Shown here one piece after another: positions 43,679-51,924 of a DNA stretch of 64,000 bases. The stretch covers positions 59,133 to 123,132 of the forward strand of contig CAKSQF010000003.1 of assembly GCA_934486825.1 (NCBI GenBank). Reading direction: 5' to 3'. The position numbers and the translations under genes are program-made. Positions within the stretch are counted from its first letter, which is position 1. Each line of letters opens with the position of its first letter. The notes beneath the pieces were generated by a model. It saw nothing but the letters and a program-made list of their open reading frames with translations. It made no database searches and was not told the DNA's origin. The stretch is from an uncultured Eubacteriales bacterium (lineage in GTDB: Bacteria; Bacillota; Clostridia; Oscillospirales; CAG-272).

Positions 43679-43707
43679 TTGCATTTTTCCGGGAAATGTG
43701 TTATCAT
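43679..43707 (+). promoter_or_regulatory. Promoter of the two-component operon
   Basis: TTGCAT (43679-43684), 17 bases, TATCAT (43702-43707). The leader of about 200 bases to 43917 is GC-rich and holds several small inverted repeats, among them CAAGGG-N6-CCCTTG near 43869-43886. It might fold into a regulatory RNA, but no known class is recognised. Confidence 0.65.
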
Positions 43708-43916
43708 ATTACCGACAGTCAGAGACGGCGGCTTCCGTTTCCGGAGCAGTGCCTGACCGGAACAGGGCTGACGGTTCGGGAATCCGTCCGGTGCTGGCGG
43801 GTTGACCCGAGCGTGCCGTCTGCGGAAACGCATGTCCGGAACGACCTGTCGGAAACACATAAACAACGACAAGGGGGGAATCCCTTGCCTGCAACAGAAA
43901 GCGAGAGATTTCCCCT

Positions 43917-45542
43917 ATGAAACGGAACACAAGACAGCTGATTCCCCTGATCGTTGTTTTTGCCCTCATTGCCGCGGCTTATTCCTGCAGGATGCTTGCC
44001 AAATTCGACATCGGCGGGGTTTATGTGAACTATATCCGCGCGGCGCTTTACTTACTTCTGTTTTCCCTTTGGGGTTATTCTCTTGACCGCCGCATTATAC
44101 AGCCACAGACTCTGCACTGTCTGCGCCTGACGGTTGCCCTGATGCTTGTATGGCTTGTTTTGCGCACTCTGAAATACGAGATCGTCACCGATCCGACGGC
44201 GGCGCGGTACATCTGGTATCTTTACTATTTACCCATGCTTTTTATACCGCTGCTCGGGGTGTATATTGCTTTGTTTCTCGGAAAACCGCAGGAAATCCGT
44301 CTGAACGGAAGAATCGGCTGTCTGGCGATTGTTCCGGTCGTGCTTTTTCTGTCTGTGATTACCAACGACCTGCACCAGCAGGTGTTTGCGTTCAGCGGCG
44401 GAGTGCCGGGGGGACAGGACAACTCTTCGTTTTCTCACCGTCCGCTGTATTATGCCTGTTTCGGCTGGATGATCGCCTGCATGGTTTTTGCGCTTGTCAG
44501 GCTCCTGAACAAAAGCCGCATACCGGGCAGCGGAAAAAGGAAGCTTGCGCCGTTTGTTACAGGCTGCATAACGGTTCTTTACGGAGCCCTTTATCTGTCG
44601 GGACTGCCGGCTGTACGCTGGTGGTTCGGCGATATGAATGTGATGTTTTGCCTGTTGTTTGCCGCGATTTACGAAAGTTGTATACGCTGCCGGATGATAC
44701 AGTCCAACACGGGATATGTCGAGCTTTTCGAGGCAACGACGCTGGCTGCCTGCATTGCGGACAGCAGCGGAAACATTGTTCTCCGCTCCCGTGCCGCCTG
44801 TGAGGACATAGCCTGTCCGGAGGAGGGGACTCAGGTCTTCCGTCCCGACGGAATACGAATCTCGTCGGCACCGATAAGCGGCGGATATGCTGTCTGGCAG
44901 GACAATGTGCGTCCGCTGACAGAACTGCGGGCAAAGCTGAGCGGGAACAAAGCCATAATCAAAAACAACAAGGAGAAGTTGCAGGAGGCTTATTTCATAC
45001 AGAAGAAGCTGTATGAGCTGACCGAAAAAAACCGTATTTACGATGAGATAGAGGCAAGGTACGGAAAGCAAATAAACAGAATCGGGCAGCTGCTGAAGCA
45101 ATGTGAGGATACGGGGTCTGCGGAAGTGCAGAACCTGCTGAAAAGGATTCTTCTGTTAGGTACCTACATCAAGCGCAGCGCCAATCTGTACTTCCTCGGC
45201 ATGGAATATGAGCTTCTGCCTCAGCAGGAGCTCCGGCTGACCGTTGACGAGGCGGTGAGAGTCATGACCGTCTGCGGCACGGAGTGCAGTGTGGTCTACC
45301 GTACAACGAAGCCCATGCGCTCAACAGAGGTGATGCGACTGTTTGACCTTCTGAAAACGGTTGCGGAAATGACGGTAAACGGGCTGCAGTCCTTGTTTAT
45401 TTCGGTGTCCGACAGCGAGATGGATCTGTCGGTGGAGTGCACCGCCGATCTGTCTTTCATTGCTTCTTCGGATATAACGGTCAGGCGGGAGGACGGTCTG
45501 TGGCTCGTCCGCACGCTGATAGGAGGTTGTGACGATGCGTAA
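43917..45542 (+). CDS. 7TM sensor protein with degenerate kinase-like C-terminus
   Basis: A 541-residue protein. Residues 1 to about 260 form seven or eight membrane helices, like 7TM sensor kinases. A PAS-like segment follows (TTLAACIADSSGNIVLRS). Then a long coiled coil (about 340-400, KLQEAYFIQKKLYELTEKNRIYDEIEARYG) stands where a DHp helix is expected, but the phospho-His is missing (EARYGKQINRI). The end (MRLFDLLKTVAEMTVNG onward) looks like a ruined ATPase domain with no G-boxes. It probably senses a signal at the membrane and works through the separate kinase encoded next, with which it overlaps by 8 bases. Confidence 0.75.
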   Translation: MKRNTRQLIPLIVVFALIAAAYSCRMLAKFDIGGVYVNYIRAALYLLLFSLWGYSLDRRIIQPQTLHCLRLTVALMLVWLVLRTLKYEIVTDPTAARYIWYLYYLPMLFIPLLGVYIALFLGKPQEIRLNGRIGCLAIVPVVLFLSVITNDLHQQVFAFSGGVPGGQDNSSFSHRPLYYACFGWMIACMVFALVRLLNKSRIPGSGKRKLAPFVTGCITVLYGALYLSGLPAVRWWFGDMNVMFCLLFAAIYESCIRCRMIQSNTGYVELFEATTLAACIADSSGNIVLRSRAACEDIACPEEGTQVFRPDGIRISSAPISGGYAVWQDNVRPLTELRAKLSGNKAIIKNNKEKLQEAYFIQKKLYELTEKNRIYDEIEARYGKQINRIGQLLKQCEDTGSAEVQNLLKRILLLGTYIKRSANLYFLGMEYELLPQQELRLTVDEAVRVMTVCGTECSVVYRTTKPMRSTEVMRLFDLLKTVAEMTVNGLQSLFISVSDSEMDLSVECTADLSFIASSDITVRREDGLWLVRTLIGGCDDA

Positions 45543-46506
45543 ACCGAAACTGCCGGGCTTCAATTCGATCAAGGAGAGCTTTGACCTGCTTCCCACCGCG
45601 GCGTGCTTTTTTGACAGCGCGGGAAGCATAGTTCTCTGCAACCGGCAGATGTATCAGCTGAGCCGATATCTGCTTGACAGCGATATGCAGTATCTCGGAG
45701 AGGTCGAGGAGGCGCTGTCTGATCTTCCGGACGGCATTGTCCGTGTGCCGGATGTGGAGAATACATATCGGTTTCCGGATAAAACCGTGTGGAGATTCGA
45801 AAAAACCTGGGTTACCGATCGGTACGGGAGGAGCTATATACAGCTTACCGCCGCCGACGTTACAGAGCTTCAGCGTGCTCTTGTGCAGCTTGCCGACGAC
45901 AGCAGAAAGCTGGAGGAGGATTCGGAAAAGCTGAAGCAGCTTTCCGACAATGTCGGGGCTTTGGCGCGGGAAAAAGAGCTTCTCGCCGCAAAATCCGCCA
46001 TGCACGACAGCCTTGCCGCCTGCATTACGCTGACAAAGCAGTATATAACGGGAGATTTTGACGGTATTGATGCGGATACCGTTTGTCACGAATGGGAGAA
46101 AGCCATTGCCTTTCGGGATTCGATCCGTCTGCCGGCAAAGAAAAAACTGCTTGACAGCGCAAAGACCAGCGGCGTGGCAGTGAGAATAAGGGGCGAAGAG
46201 CCGACGGACGCCGAGGCGGAGCTGATGTACACCGCTCTGCAGGTCTGTCTGGACAACGCCATCCGGTATGCCGGAGCCACCGTGATTTCCGTAAACATCT
46301 GGGAAAGCGAGGGCGGCTACACGGTTATGATACGCAACAACGGCAAGCCGCCGGAGAAAAAGATTACGGAGGGCGGCGGTCTTTCCAATCTGCGCCACCG
46401 GGTCGAAATTTCGGGTGGGAGGATGACGGTACAGAGCCTGCCGGAGTTTTCTCTTGTGATCGAGATACCCAAAGCCGGAATGCGGGGGGATAACCTATGG
46501 CTGTAA
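45535..46506 (+). CDS. Soluble PAS histidine kinase (HisKA_3/NarX-like)
   Basis: A 323-residue cytoplasmic kinase. A PAS-like domain (residues 10-115, LPTAACFFDSAGSIVLCN), a coiled coil and the phosphoacceptor helix with H157 in AMHDSLAACITL come first. The ATPase domain has N-box QVCLDNAIRYAG, MIRNNGKPP and G-box GGGLSNLRHRV. AGGAGG is 8 bases from the ATG at 45535 and only 2 from the GTG at 45529, so the ATG is chosen. It should phosphorylate the regulator encoded next. Confidence 0.85.
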   Translation: MRKPKLPGFNSIKESFDLLPTAACFFDSAGSIVLCNRQMYQLSRYLLDSDMQYLGEVEEALSDLPDGIVRVPDVENTYRFPDKTVWRFEKTWVTDRYGRSYIQLTAADVTELQRALVQLADDSRKLEEDSEKLKQLSDNVGALAREKELLAAKSAMHDSLAACITLTKQYITGDFDGIDADTVCHEWEKAIAFRDSIRLPAKKKLLDSAKTSGVAVRIRGEEPTDAEAELMYTALQVCLDNAIRYAGATVISVNIWESEGGYTVMIRNNGKPPEKKITEGGGLSNLRHRVEISGGRMTVQSLPEFSLVIEIPKAGMRGDNLWL

Positions 46507-47150
46507 GAAAAATACTGATTGTTGAAGATCAGGCACTGGCGAGAACCTATCTGTGCTCCTGCGTGGAAAAGTGCAGGGATTGCGAGGTCGCGGGCACGCT
46601 GCCGCAAGCCGATGCGGCGCTTTACCGGTGCGGCGAGGGTCACATCGACCTGATTCTCATGGATATATGCACCGAAAGTGACTCGGACGGTCTGACTGCT
46701 GCCGAATCGATTAAGAAGTTCTATCCCATGATAAAGATCGTTATAGTGACATCTATGTTGGAGGGACGATTTCTTGATCGGGCAAAAAAGATCGGCGCCG
46801 ACAGCTTCTGGTATAAGGATTCCCCTTCCGGTGACCTTGTGAGCGTGATTGAAGGCACTCTTTCCGGTAAACGCTTTTGGCCTGACGGTGTTCCGACTGT
46901 CCGGCTCGGCAAAACGCTTTCCTGTGAACTATCCGACCGCGAGATGGAGACTCTGCGCCTACTCTGTGAGGGAAAAACCAATACCGAGATCGCCGCGGAG
47001 CTGAACGTGGCGGAATCCTCGGTGCGGACATACATCAACCGTATGCTGGTAAAAACCGGCTATCCGAACCGTAACCGGCTGATGATTGCAGCCGTCGGCA
47101 AACGCATGGTGGTACCGGGATGCTGGTTGGAAGAACACGACGAAACTTAA
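46497..47150 (+). CDS. NarL/FixJ family response regulator
   Basis: A 217-residue regulator. The receiver (residues 4-120) has phospho-acceptor D56 in LILMDIC, the acidic pair in IVEDQ, Thr/Ser in IVTSML and the Lys in FWYKDS. The LuxR-type helix-turn-helix (about 147-205) has LSDREMETLRLLCEGKTNTEIAAELNVAESSVRTYINRM split over positions typical of the family. It overlaps the kinase gene by 10 bases. Likely targets include its own operon and the island that follows, by position. Confidence 0.93.
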   Translation: MAVRKILIVEDQALARTYLCSCVEKCRDCEVAGTLPQADAALYRCGEGHIDLILMDICTESDSDGLTAAESIKKFYPMIKIVIVTSMLEGRFLDRAKKIGADSFWYKDSPSGDLVSVIEGTLSGKRFWPDGVPTVRLGKTLSCELSDREMETLRLLCEGKTNTEIAAELNVAESSVRTYINRMLVKTGYPNRNRLMIAAVGKRMVVPGCWLEEHDET

Positions 47151-47216
47151 TATATCTGAAACAAATAAGAATGAGATAGCATATGCATTGCACGCATTCA
47201 CTTGACGCCGCCCGGT

Positions 47217-47244
47217 TTTTTTAAGCCGGGCGGCTTTGCTGTTG
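47217..47244 (+). terminator. Hairpin terminator after the response regulator
   Basis: A 9-bp stem GCCGCCCGG with CCGGGCGGC around a T-rich loop, followed by only TTT. The T-run is weak, so the termination may be partial. The 261-base gap 47151-47411 holds this and the next promoter, no gene. Confidence 0.7.
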
Positions 47245-47336
47245 ACTGAAGTAAAAACATCTCCGTGCTCATAATTTGTTTACAATTTAAACGGCTTTTG
47301 TCCCCACTTTTGAGGACAGACAGAACCCTTCTTTCT

Positions 47337-47345
47337 TGATATAAT
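47337..47345 (+). promoter_or_regulatory. Extended -10 promoter of the SPFH/zinc-ribbon island
   Basis: TGATATAAT (47337-47345) is an extended -10. The position of the -35 (47317-47322, CAGACA) is far from consensus, as in promoters that need an activator. A GAGGACAGACAG stretch upstream may be such a site. Transcription starts near 47352. Confidence 0.6.
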
Positions 47346-47411
47346 GATACCGGATAGCAAGATGAATCAAATTGACCAGATATATCCCGAAAGAAAAGGA
47401 GGGGTGGTTCG

Positions 47412-47795
47412 ATGAAAAAAATTGTGGTCGATATGCAGAATTATCTGTTCGGCGATACCATAGCGACCGCTTTCAGAAATTCGGACTATGATATCGACGC
47501 AGTTCGTACGGAATCCCCGAAAGATACAGTCGAACTGTGCCAAGTGTATAAGCCGTTTGCTCTTGTGATGGAAGTGACGGGATACACTCCGTGGATGCTG
47601 TGTGAGAGGTTAAAGCTCCGAGACGAGGTAAAGTCTGTATGTCCCGATTGCAAGATTGCTCTCATCGTCGATTCAAACACCGAAAAACAGGCGGCGAAGG
47701 ATATCAGGGACGCCAAGAAAAATGGGATCATCGACCAGTTTTTCTACGGCTCGATGTCCGCCGAATATCTGATGGATCAGATTTATGCGATGTGA
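47412..47795 (+). CDS. Stand-alone pseudo-receiver protein
   Basis: A 127-residue single-domain protein with receiver-like order: IVVDMQNYLFG, FALVMEVTGY at the place of the phospho-Asp strand (Glu instead of Asp), and a CKIALIVDSNTE strand with Ser. The usual Lys after the last core strand is not evident (QFFYGSMS). It is likely a receiver-fold protein that does not take phosphate. AGGAGGG lies upstream. It is the first gene after the island promoter. Function unknown. Confidence 0.6.
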   Translation: MKKIVVDMQNYLFGDTIATAFRNSDYDIDAVRTESPKDTVELCQVYKPFALVMEVTGYTPWMLCERLKLRDEVKSVCPDCKIALIVDSNTEKQAAKDIRDAKKNGIIDQFFYGSMSAEYLMDQIYAM

Positions 47796-48025
47796 CGGGG
47801 TCGCGCGGAAAGCGGAAAAAAGCATATTGAAGAAAAGAAAACGGCGGGGTTTCCCGTATGTCTGAGGGCGAGCATATGACCGGCTTCGCACCTGACCGGA
47901 CTCCGGCGGGGCGTTTTGTCGGAGAACACGACTTCGGTGCATGAGGCGATCTCTCCATACCTGTGATGCCGCGGGCGGAATGTGAGCGGTTTCCGGGGCG
48001 AAACAACACAAAAGGAGGAAAATTA

Positions 48026-48304
48026 ATGCGTAATTCAAAACGATGCGGCAGTTTTTTCCCTTGTCTCTTCATCAATATTCTTATGAATATCGGAGGACTG
48101 CTGCCGACTGCGGTTTTATTGGTGCTACATTTTTGGCTGAAAATATCTGTGTGGTGGTCGGTCGGTGCATTCATCGCATGGGTTTTGTATCTGATTATGT
48201 GGGTGTCCTTTATCGGTTGGGCGGGCAGATGCAGTTCGGAGCGCGATTTGCCGAAAACAAACAAAAACCCGTATTCCGTCGGGAATGCGGAAAAGAATCA
48301 GTAA
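48026..48304 (+). CDS. Small membrane protein
   Basis: A 92-residue protein with two predicted membrane helices (about residues 9-33 and 38-66) and a polar tail. AGGAGG is at good distance from the ATG at 48026; the longer frame from 47963 is less likely. I do not recognise a family. The 230 bases before it (47796-48025) show no other gene. It lies before the SPFH gene and may belong to its membrane complex. Confidence 0.65.
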   Translation: MRNSKRCGSFFPCLFINILMNIGGLLPTAVLLVLHFWLKISVWWSVGAFIAWVLYLIMWVSFIGWAGRCSSERDLPKTNKNPYSVGNAEKNQ

Positions 48305-48367
48305 TCTTCCGGCTTCAGCCGGGAAATATATATTGATCATTCTTACAATTGGAAAGGAGTAATTTTT

Positions 48368-49783
48368 ATGGGTCTTATCAAAGCAGGTATCGGTGCGTTG
48401 GGAGGAACTCTTGCCGATCAGTGGAAGGAGTTTTTCTACTGCGAATCCATGCCCAAGGAGGTGCTCGTCACCAAGGGTCAAAAGCGTGTAAGCAGCCGTT
48501 CCTCCAATACAAAGGGCAGCGATAATATCATCTCCAACGGTTCCGGCATTGCCGTTGCCGACGGTCAGTGCATGATCATCGTGGAACAGGGAAAGGTAGT
48601 AGAGGTTTGCGCCGAACCCGGCGAATTTACATATGATACCTCAACCGAGCCGTCCATTTTCTCGGGCAAGCTCGGCGAGAGCATCAAGGAGACCTTCAGG
48701 ACCATCGGTAAGCGTTTCACCTACGGCGGTGATACCGGCAAGGATCAGAGGGTGTATTATTTCAACACCAAGGAGCTTATCGACAACAAATTCGGCACCC
48801 CGAACCCCATTCCCTTCCGTGTGGTGGATTCCAAGATTGGGCTGGATCTGGACGTATCGGTGCGGTGCTCGGGCGTGTATTCGTACAGGATTGCTGACCC
48901 GCTGCTGTTCTATACGAACGTCTGCGGCAACGTGGAGAAAGAATATACCCGGGATGAGCTTGACAGCCAGCTGAAAACAGAGTTTGTCAGCGCACTGCAG
49001 CCGGCATTCGGACGTTTGTCAGAGCTTGAGCTGCGTCCCAACCAGATTGTGACACACAATACCGATCTTGAAAACGCCATGAACACGGCGCTCTCCGAAA
49101 AATGGGTAGAGCTGAGGGGGCTGAAGGTCGTCAGCATCGCTCTCGGTTCGGTCACACTGCCGGACGAGGATGCGGATATGATCAAGCAGGCACAGCGTGC
49201 GGCGATCATGAGGGATCCCACCATGGCGGCGGCAACGCTTGTAGGTGCGCAGGCAGATGCCATGAAGACGGCGGCAGGCAACCAGGCGGGAGCTATGACC
49301 GGCTTTATGGGCATGGGAATGGCTATGAATGCGGGCGGCGGCATGAACGCACAGAACCTGTTTGCCATGGGACAGCAGCAACAGCAGCAGGCACAGCAGG
49401 CACAGCAGGCGGCACCTGCGCCGGGCGGCTGGACCTGCGCGTGCGGAGCGAGCGTGAACGGAAACTTCTGCCCGAACTGCGGAGCGAAGAAGCCCGAGCC
49501 TCAGCCCGCGGCAGGCGCATGGAAGTGCAGCTGCGGCGCGACGGCAAACGGGAAGTTCTGTCCGGAGTGCGGCGCGCCCAAGCCTGCGGACGAAGTCGGC
49601 TGGACCTGCTCGTGCGGAACGGTGAACAAGGGGAAATTCTGCCAGAACTGCGGCGGCAAAAAGCCCGAGGGCGCACCGCTCTACCGCTGCGACAAGTGCG
49701 GCTGGGAGCCGGCTGACCCGAAGAATCCTCCGAAATTCTGCCCGGAGTGCGGGGACATATTTGACGACAAGGACATAAAATGA
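48368..49783 (+). CDS. SPFH-domain protein with four C-terminal zinc ribbons (YdjI-like)
   Basis: A 471-residue protein. Residues 1 to about 310 are an SPFH/virion-core-like domain as in Bacillus YdjI. Then a Gly/Met/Gln-rich linker with a Q-run (about 310-350), then four zinc ribbons: three of C-x-C/C-x2-C type (WTCACG..FCPNCG; WKCSCG..FCPECG; WTCSCG..FCQNCG) and one C-x2-C/C-x2-C (YRCDKCG..FCPECG). In B. subtilis the YdjG-YdjH-YdjI set is reported to link PspA to the membrane during stress. The same partner types occur at 51925 and 53034. AAAGGAG precedes the ATG. No PspA gene is in the window. Confidence 0.88.
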   Translation: MGLIKAGIGALGGTLADQWKEFFYCESMPKEVLVTKGQKRVSSRSSNTKGSDNIISNGSGIAVADGQCMIIVEQGKVVEVCAEPGEFTYDTSTEPSIFSGKLGESIKETFRTIGKRFTYGGDTGKDQRVYYFNTKELIDNKFGTPNPIPFRVVDSKIGLDLDVSVRCSGVYSYRIADPLLFYTNVCGNVEKEYTRDELDSQLKTEFVSALQPAFGRLSELELRPNQIVTHNTDLENAMNTALSEKWVELRGLKVVSIALGSVTLPDEDADMIKQAQRAAIMRDPTMAAATLVGAQADAMKTAAGNQAGAMTGFMGMGMAMNAGGGMNAQNLFAMGQQQQQQAQQAQQAAPAPGGWTCACGASVNGNFCPNCGAKKPEPQPAAGAWKCSCGATANGKFCPECGAPKPADEVGWTCSCGTVNKGKFCQNCGGKKPEGAPLYRCDKCGWEPADPKNPPKFCPECGDIFDDKDIK

Positions 49784-50331
49784 GTCATGTGGCGATGGCT
49801 CTGACCGTTATCGTGCTCATGATCCCGGTTTCGGCTGTGACAGGCACCTTCTTTTCGGTGCTGCGCCAGCATTTTTCCGGACGCCGGAGGACGGGACGGA
49901 GCGGTAAGGGAAAACCCATCCCGGCGGTCAGTGCCGAGCTGCGGAGAATTCCCGACGGCGCGCGGCTTATCAGTCTCAACCGGTGCCGGAGCTCGTCGAA
50001 CTAATATGACTGCTTTGCTTTTGATCTGAACAGAGACGGAAACTCCTGCAGGCTCTCCTGGTGGTTTGTCGATCCGGAGAGCGGCGGGAGGACAGACGCT
50101 GAGGCTGTGCTACTTGACGACGGGCAGCTGAAAAGCATTGAAGGTTGCCTGAAAAGCGGCTGCTTCCGGGTCTGCGGCGAACGTGAACCGGAAGAGGGAG
50201 TTTATGACGGGGTCTCCGGGATGCTGTGTGCGGACCGGAGATTGCCGGACGGCAGCACCGTTCCGGTCAGATACAGTGGCAGGGGTGAAAAAGAGCTTCT
50301 CGGGCTGCTGAAGCTGTTTCTGAGGCAGTAG
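49780..50331 (+). pseudogene. Membrane-anchored protein gene interrupted by in-frame TAA
   Basis: An ATGA overlap with the SPFH stop starts a frame with one membrane helix (residues 5-25) and a cytoplasmic or outer domain. After 74 residues it meets TAA at 50002-50004, but the same frame continues for 108 codons to a TAG at 50329-50331, with normal composition (YDCFAFDLNRDG, then LSWWFVDPESGG). A paralogous domain is intact in the lipoprotein at 51337 (NPVYSFALKKEKDGW). So this looks like one gene with a recent nonsense change; read-through or a sequencing error are alternatives. Confidence 0.75.
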
Positions 50332-50468
50332 TAGGGAAGGCTTTCCAACCGAAAAACCGGAATAATCCGAAATATATATTCCATATCGGCTTTGCCTGCG
50401 GTTCCGGGTTACGGAGCAACGGAGCAAAACGGATTATGCAGGAGAAAAAATAACGGAGGATCGTTATC

Positions 50469-51332
50469 ATGGGACTGTTTGACAAAAAATATTGCGACAT
50501 ATGCGGTCAGAAAATCGGATTTCTCGGAAACCGCAAGCTGGAGAACGGAAATCTCTGCAATGACTGTGCAAAAAAGCTCTCACCGTTTTTCAGCGAACGC
50601 CGGAACTCGACGGTGGAGGACATCAGGCGCCAGCTTGCCTACCGTGAGGAAAATGAAAAGAAGCTCGCTGCTTTTTTTCCGTCGCTCACCTTTGACGGGA
50701 GCAAGAAGGTATATATCGATCCTCTGAGGGAACGGTTCGCCGTTACCGGGGTTTCCGACTGGCGCAGCGCCAACCCCGACCTCATTGCATTTTCGCAGGT
50801 GTGCGGGGTTGAAACGGATATCAGAGAAAATAAGGAAGAAATTTATTACGAGGATTCCGACGGAAACAGAAAGGGCTATGATCCGCCCCGTTACGCATGT
50901 GACTATGAATTCAATGTGACGATACGGGTGGATTCGCCGTGGTTTGACGAGATAGAGTTGGAGCTGAGCGACGGCAACCGTCCCGACAGCCGCTCTACCG
51001 ATCTGTACCGCGAATATGAGCGGAAAATGCATGAGCTTGCGGATATTCTGATGCGCCGGGACAATCGATACAGAGTCTGGGACGGCGACGGTATGATGAA
51101 CCGGACAGACAACCGTCCCGAGAAGCCCTCGCCCACCACCGCTCCCGCAGCGAATGCCGGAAAGGAGTGGATATGCTCCTCCTGTGGCGCGAAAAACAGC
51201 GGCAGATTCTGCCCGAACTGCGGCGCCCGAAAACCCGCCGTGCGCTCTGCCTGTGAAAATTGCGGCTGGGGACCCGCCTCCGGACAGAGTATGCCGAAAT
51301 TCTGTCCGGAATGCGGCACACCGCTTCGGTAA
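50469..51332 (+). CDS. DUF4428-type zinc-ribbon protein
   Basis: A 287-residue protein. Residues 1-40 hold a zinc ribbon with C9, C12, C30 and C33, typical of DUF4428 (KIGFLGNRKLENGNLC). The middle (about 60-210) is an unclassified alpha/beta domain also typical of these proteins. The C-terminus has two more ribbons (WICSSCG..FCPNCG and ACENCGWGP..FCPECG), closely like those of the SPFH protein, so the two may share a partner or assemble together. GGAGG precedes the ATG. Function not known. Confidence 0.8.
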   Translation: MGLFDKKYCDICGQKIGFLGNRKLENGNLCNDCAKKLSPFFSERRNSTVEDIRRQLAYREENEKKLAAFFPSLTFDGSKKVYIDPLRERFAVTGVSDWRSANPDLIAFSQVCGVETDIRENKEEIYYEDSDGNRKGYDPPRYACDYEFNVTIRVDSPWFDEIELELSDGNRPDSRSTDLYREYERKMHELADILMRRDNRYRVWDGDGMMNRTDNRPEKPSPTTAPAANAGKEWICSSCGAKNSGRFCPNCGARKPAVRSACENCGWGPASGQSMPKFCPECGTPLR

Positions 51333-51336
51333 AACC

Positions 51337-51855
51337 GTGAAGCATACTGTGTACAGAATTTCGGCTGCCGTGCTTGCTCTCCTGCCGGTTTTCGGGCTTT
51401 TCGGCTGCGGCGGAAGCAAAAATTACACCGCCGATGACATCATTTTAATAAATACGGTTTATTACGGCACGGAAATGAACCCTGTGTATTCCTTTGCCCT
51501 GAAAAAAGAAAAAGACGGCTGGTTGTTCTCTGCAGACTGTCTTGTGGGAAAGCAGAAGGATCATTACACCTCGTTCGGCTCCTTCCCTATAACAGCAGAG
51601 GATGCGGAGGGCTTCCTTCAGATTATCCGTGAGGACGGCGAGACTGAGAGGCTTTTCAGGTACCGTAATCCGATGCGGATTTTTAACAGGTCGGATGCAC
51701 CTGCACGCAGCTCCGGAATGACCTTCTCTGACGGAAAAAGAGTGGAGAGGGAAACGGCGCTCGGCAGCAGGGCACTCAATTATCTCCGTGAACTTGCCGA
51801 CAGGCATTACGAGGCGGCAGAGAGCCGGCAGACGGCAGCCGGAACGAACGGATAA
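51337..51855 (+). CDS. Predicted lipoprotein, paralogue of the broken gene at 49780
   Basis: A 172-residue protein with a GTG start 5 bases after the previous stop. Residues 2-23 are a lipoprotein signal with lipobox LFGC (lipid Cys C24). The rest is a small domain with IILINTVYYG, NPVYSFALKKEKDGW and SSGMTFSDGKRVER, which can be lined up with the frame at 49780-50331. There is no clear ribosome site, so translation is probably coupled. An alternative GTG at 51349 is possible. Function unknown. Confidence 0.65.
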   Translation: MKHTVYRISAAVLALLPVFGLFGCGGSKNYTADDIILINTVYYGTEMNPVYSFALKKEKDGWLFSADCLVGKQKDHYTSFGSFPITAEDAEGFLQIIREDGETERLFRYRNPMRIFNRSDAPARSSGMTFSDGKRVERETALGSRALNYLRELADRHYEAAESRQTAAGTNG

Positions 51856-51924
51856 GAAAAAGTCGGCAAAACGCCTGCGGTATCCGGCAACCGATTCAAA
51901 ACAAAACAGAACAGGAGAAATTTG

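Noticed and set aside
43337..43684. Minus-strand 115-residue frame as a gene
   Set aside because: It runs through the terminator hairpin and into the end of a plus-strand gene, with no ribosome site.
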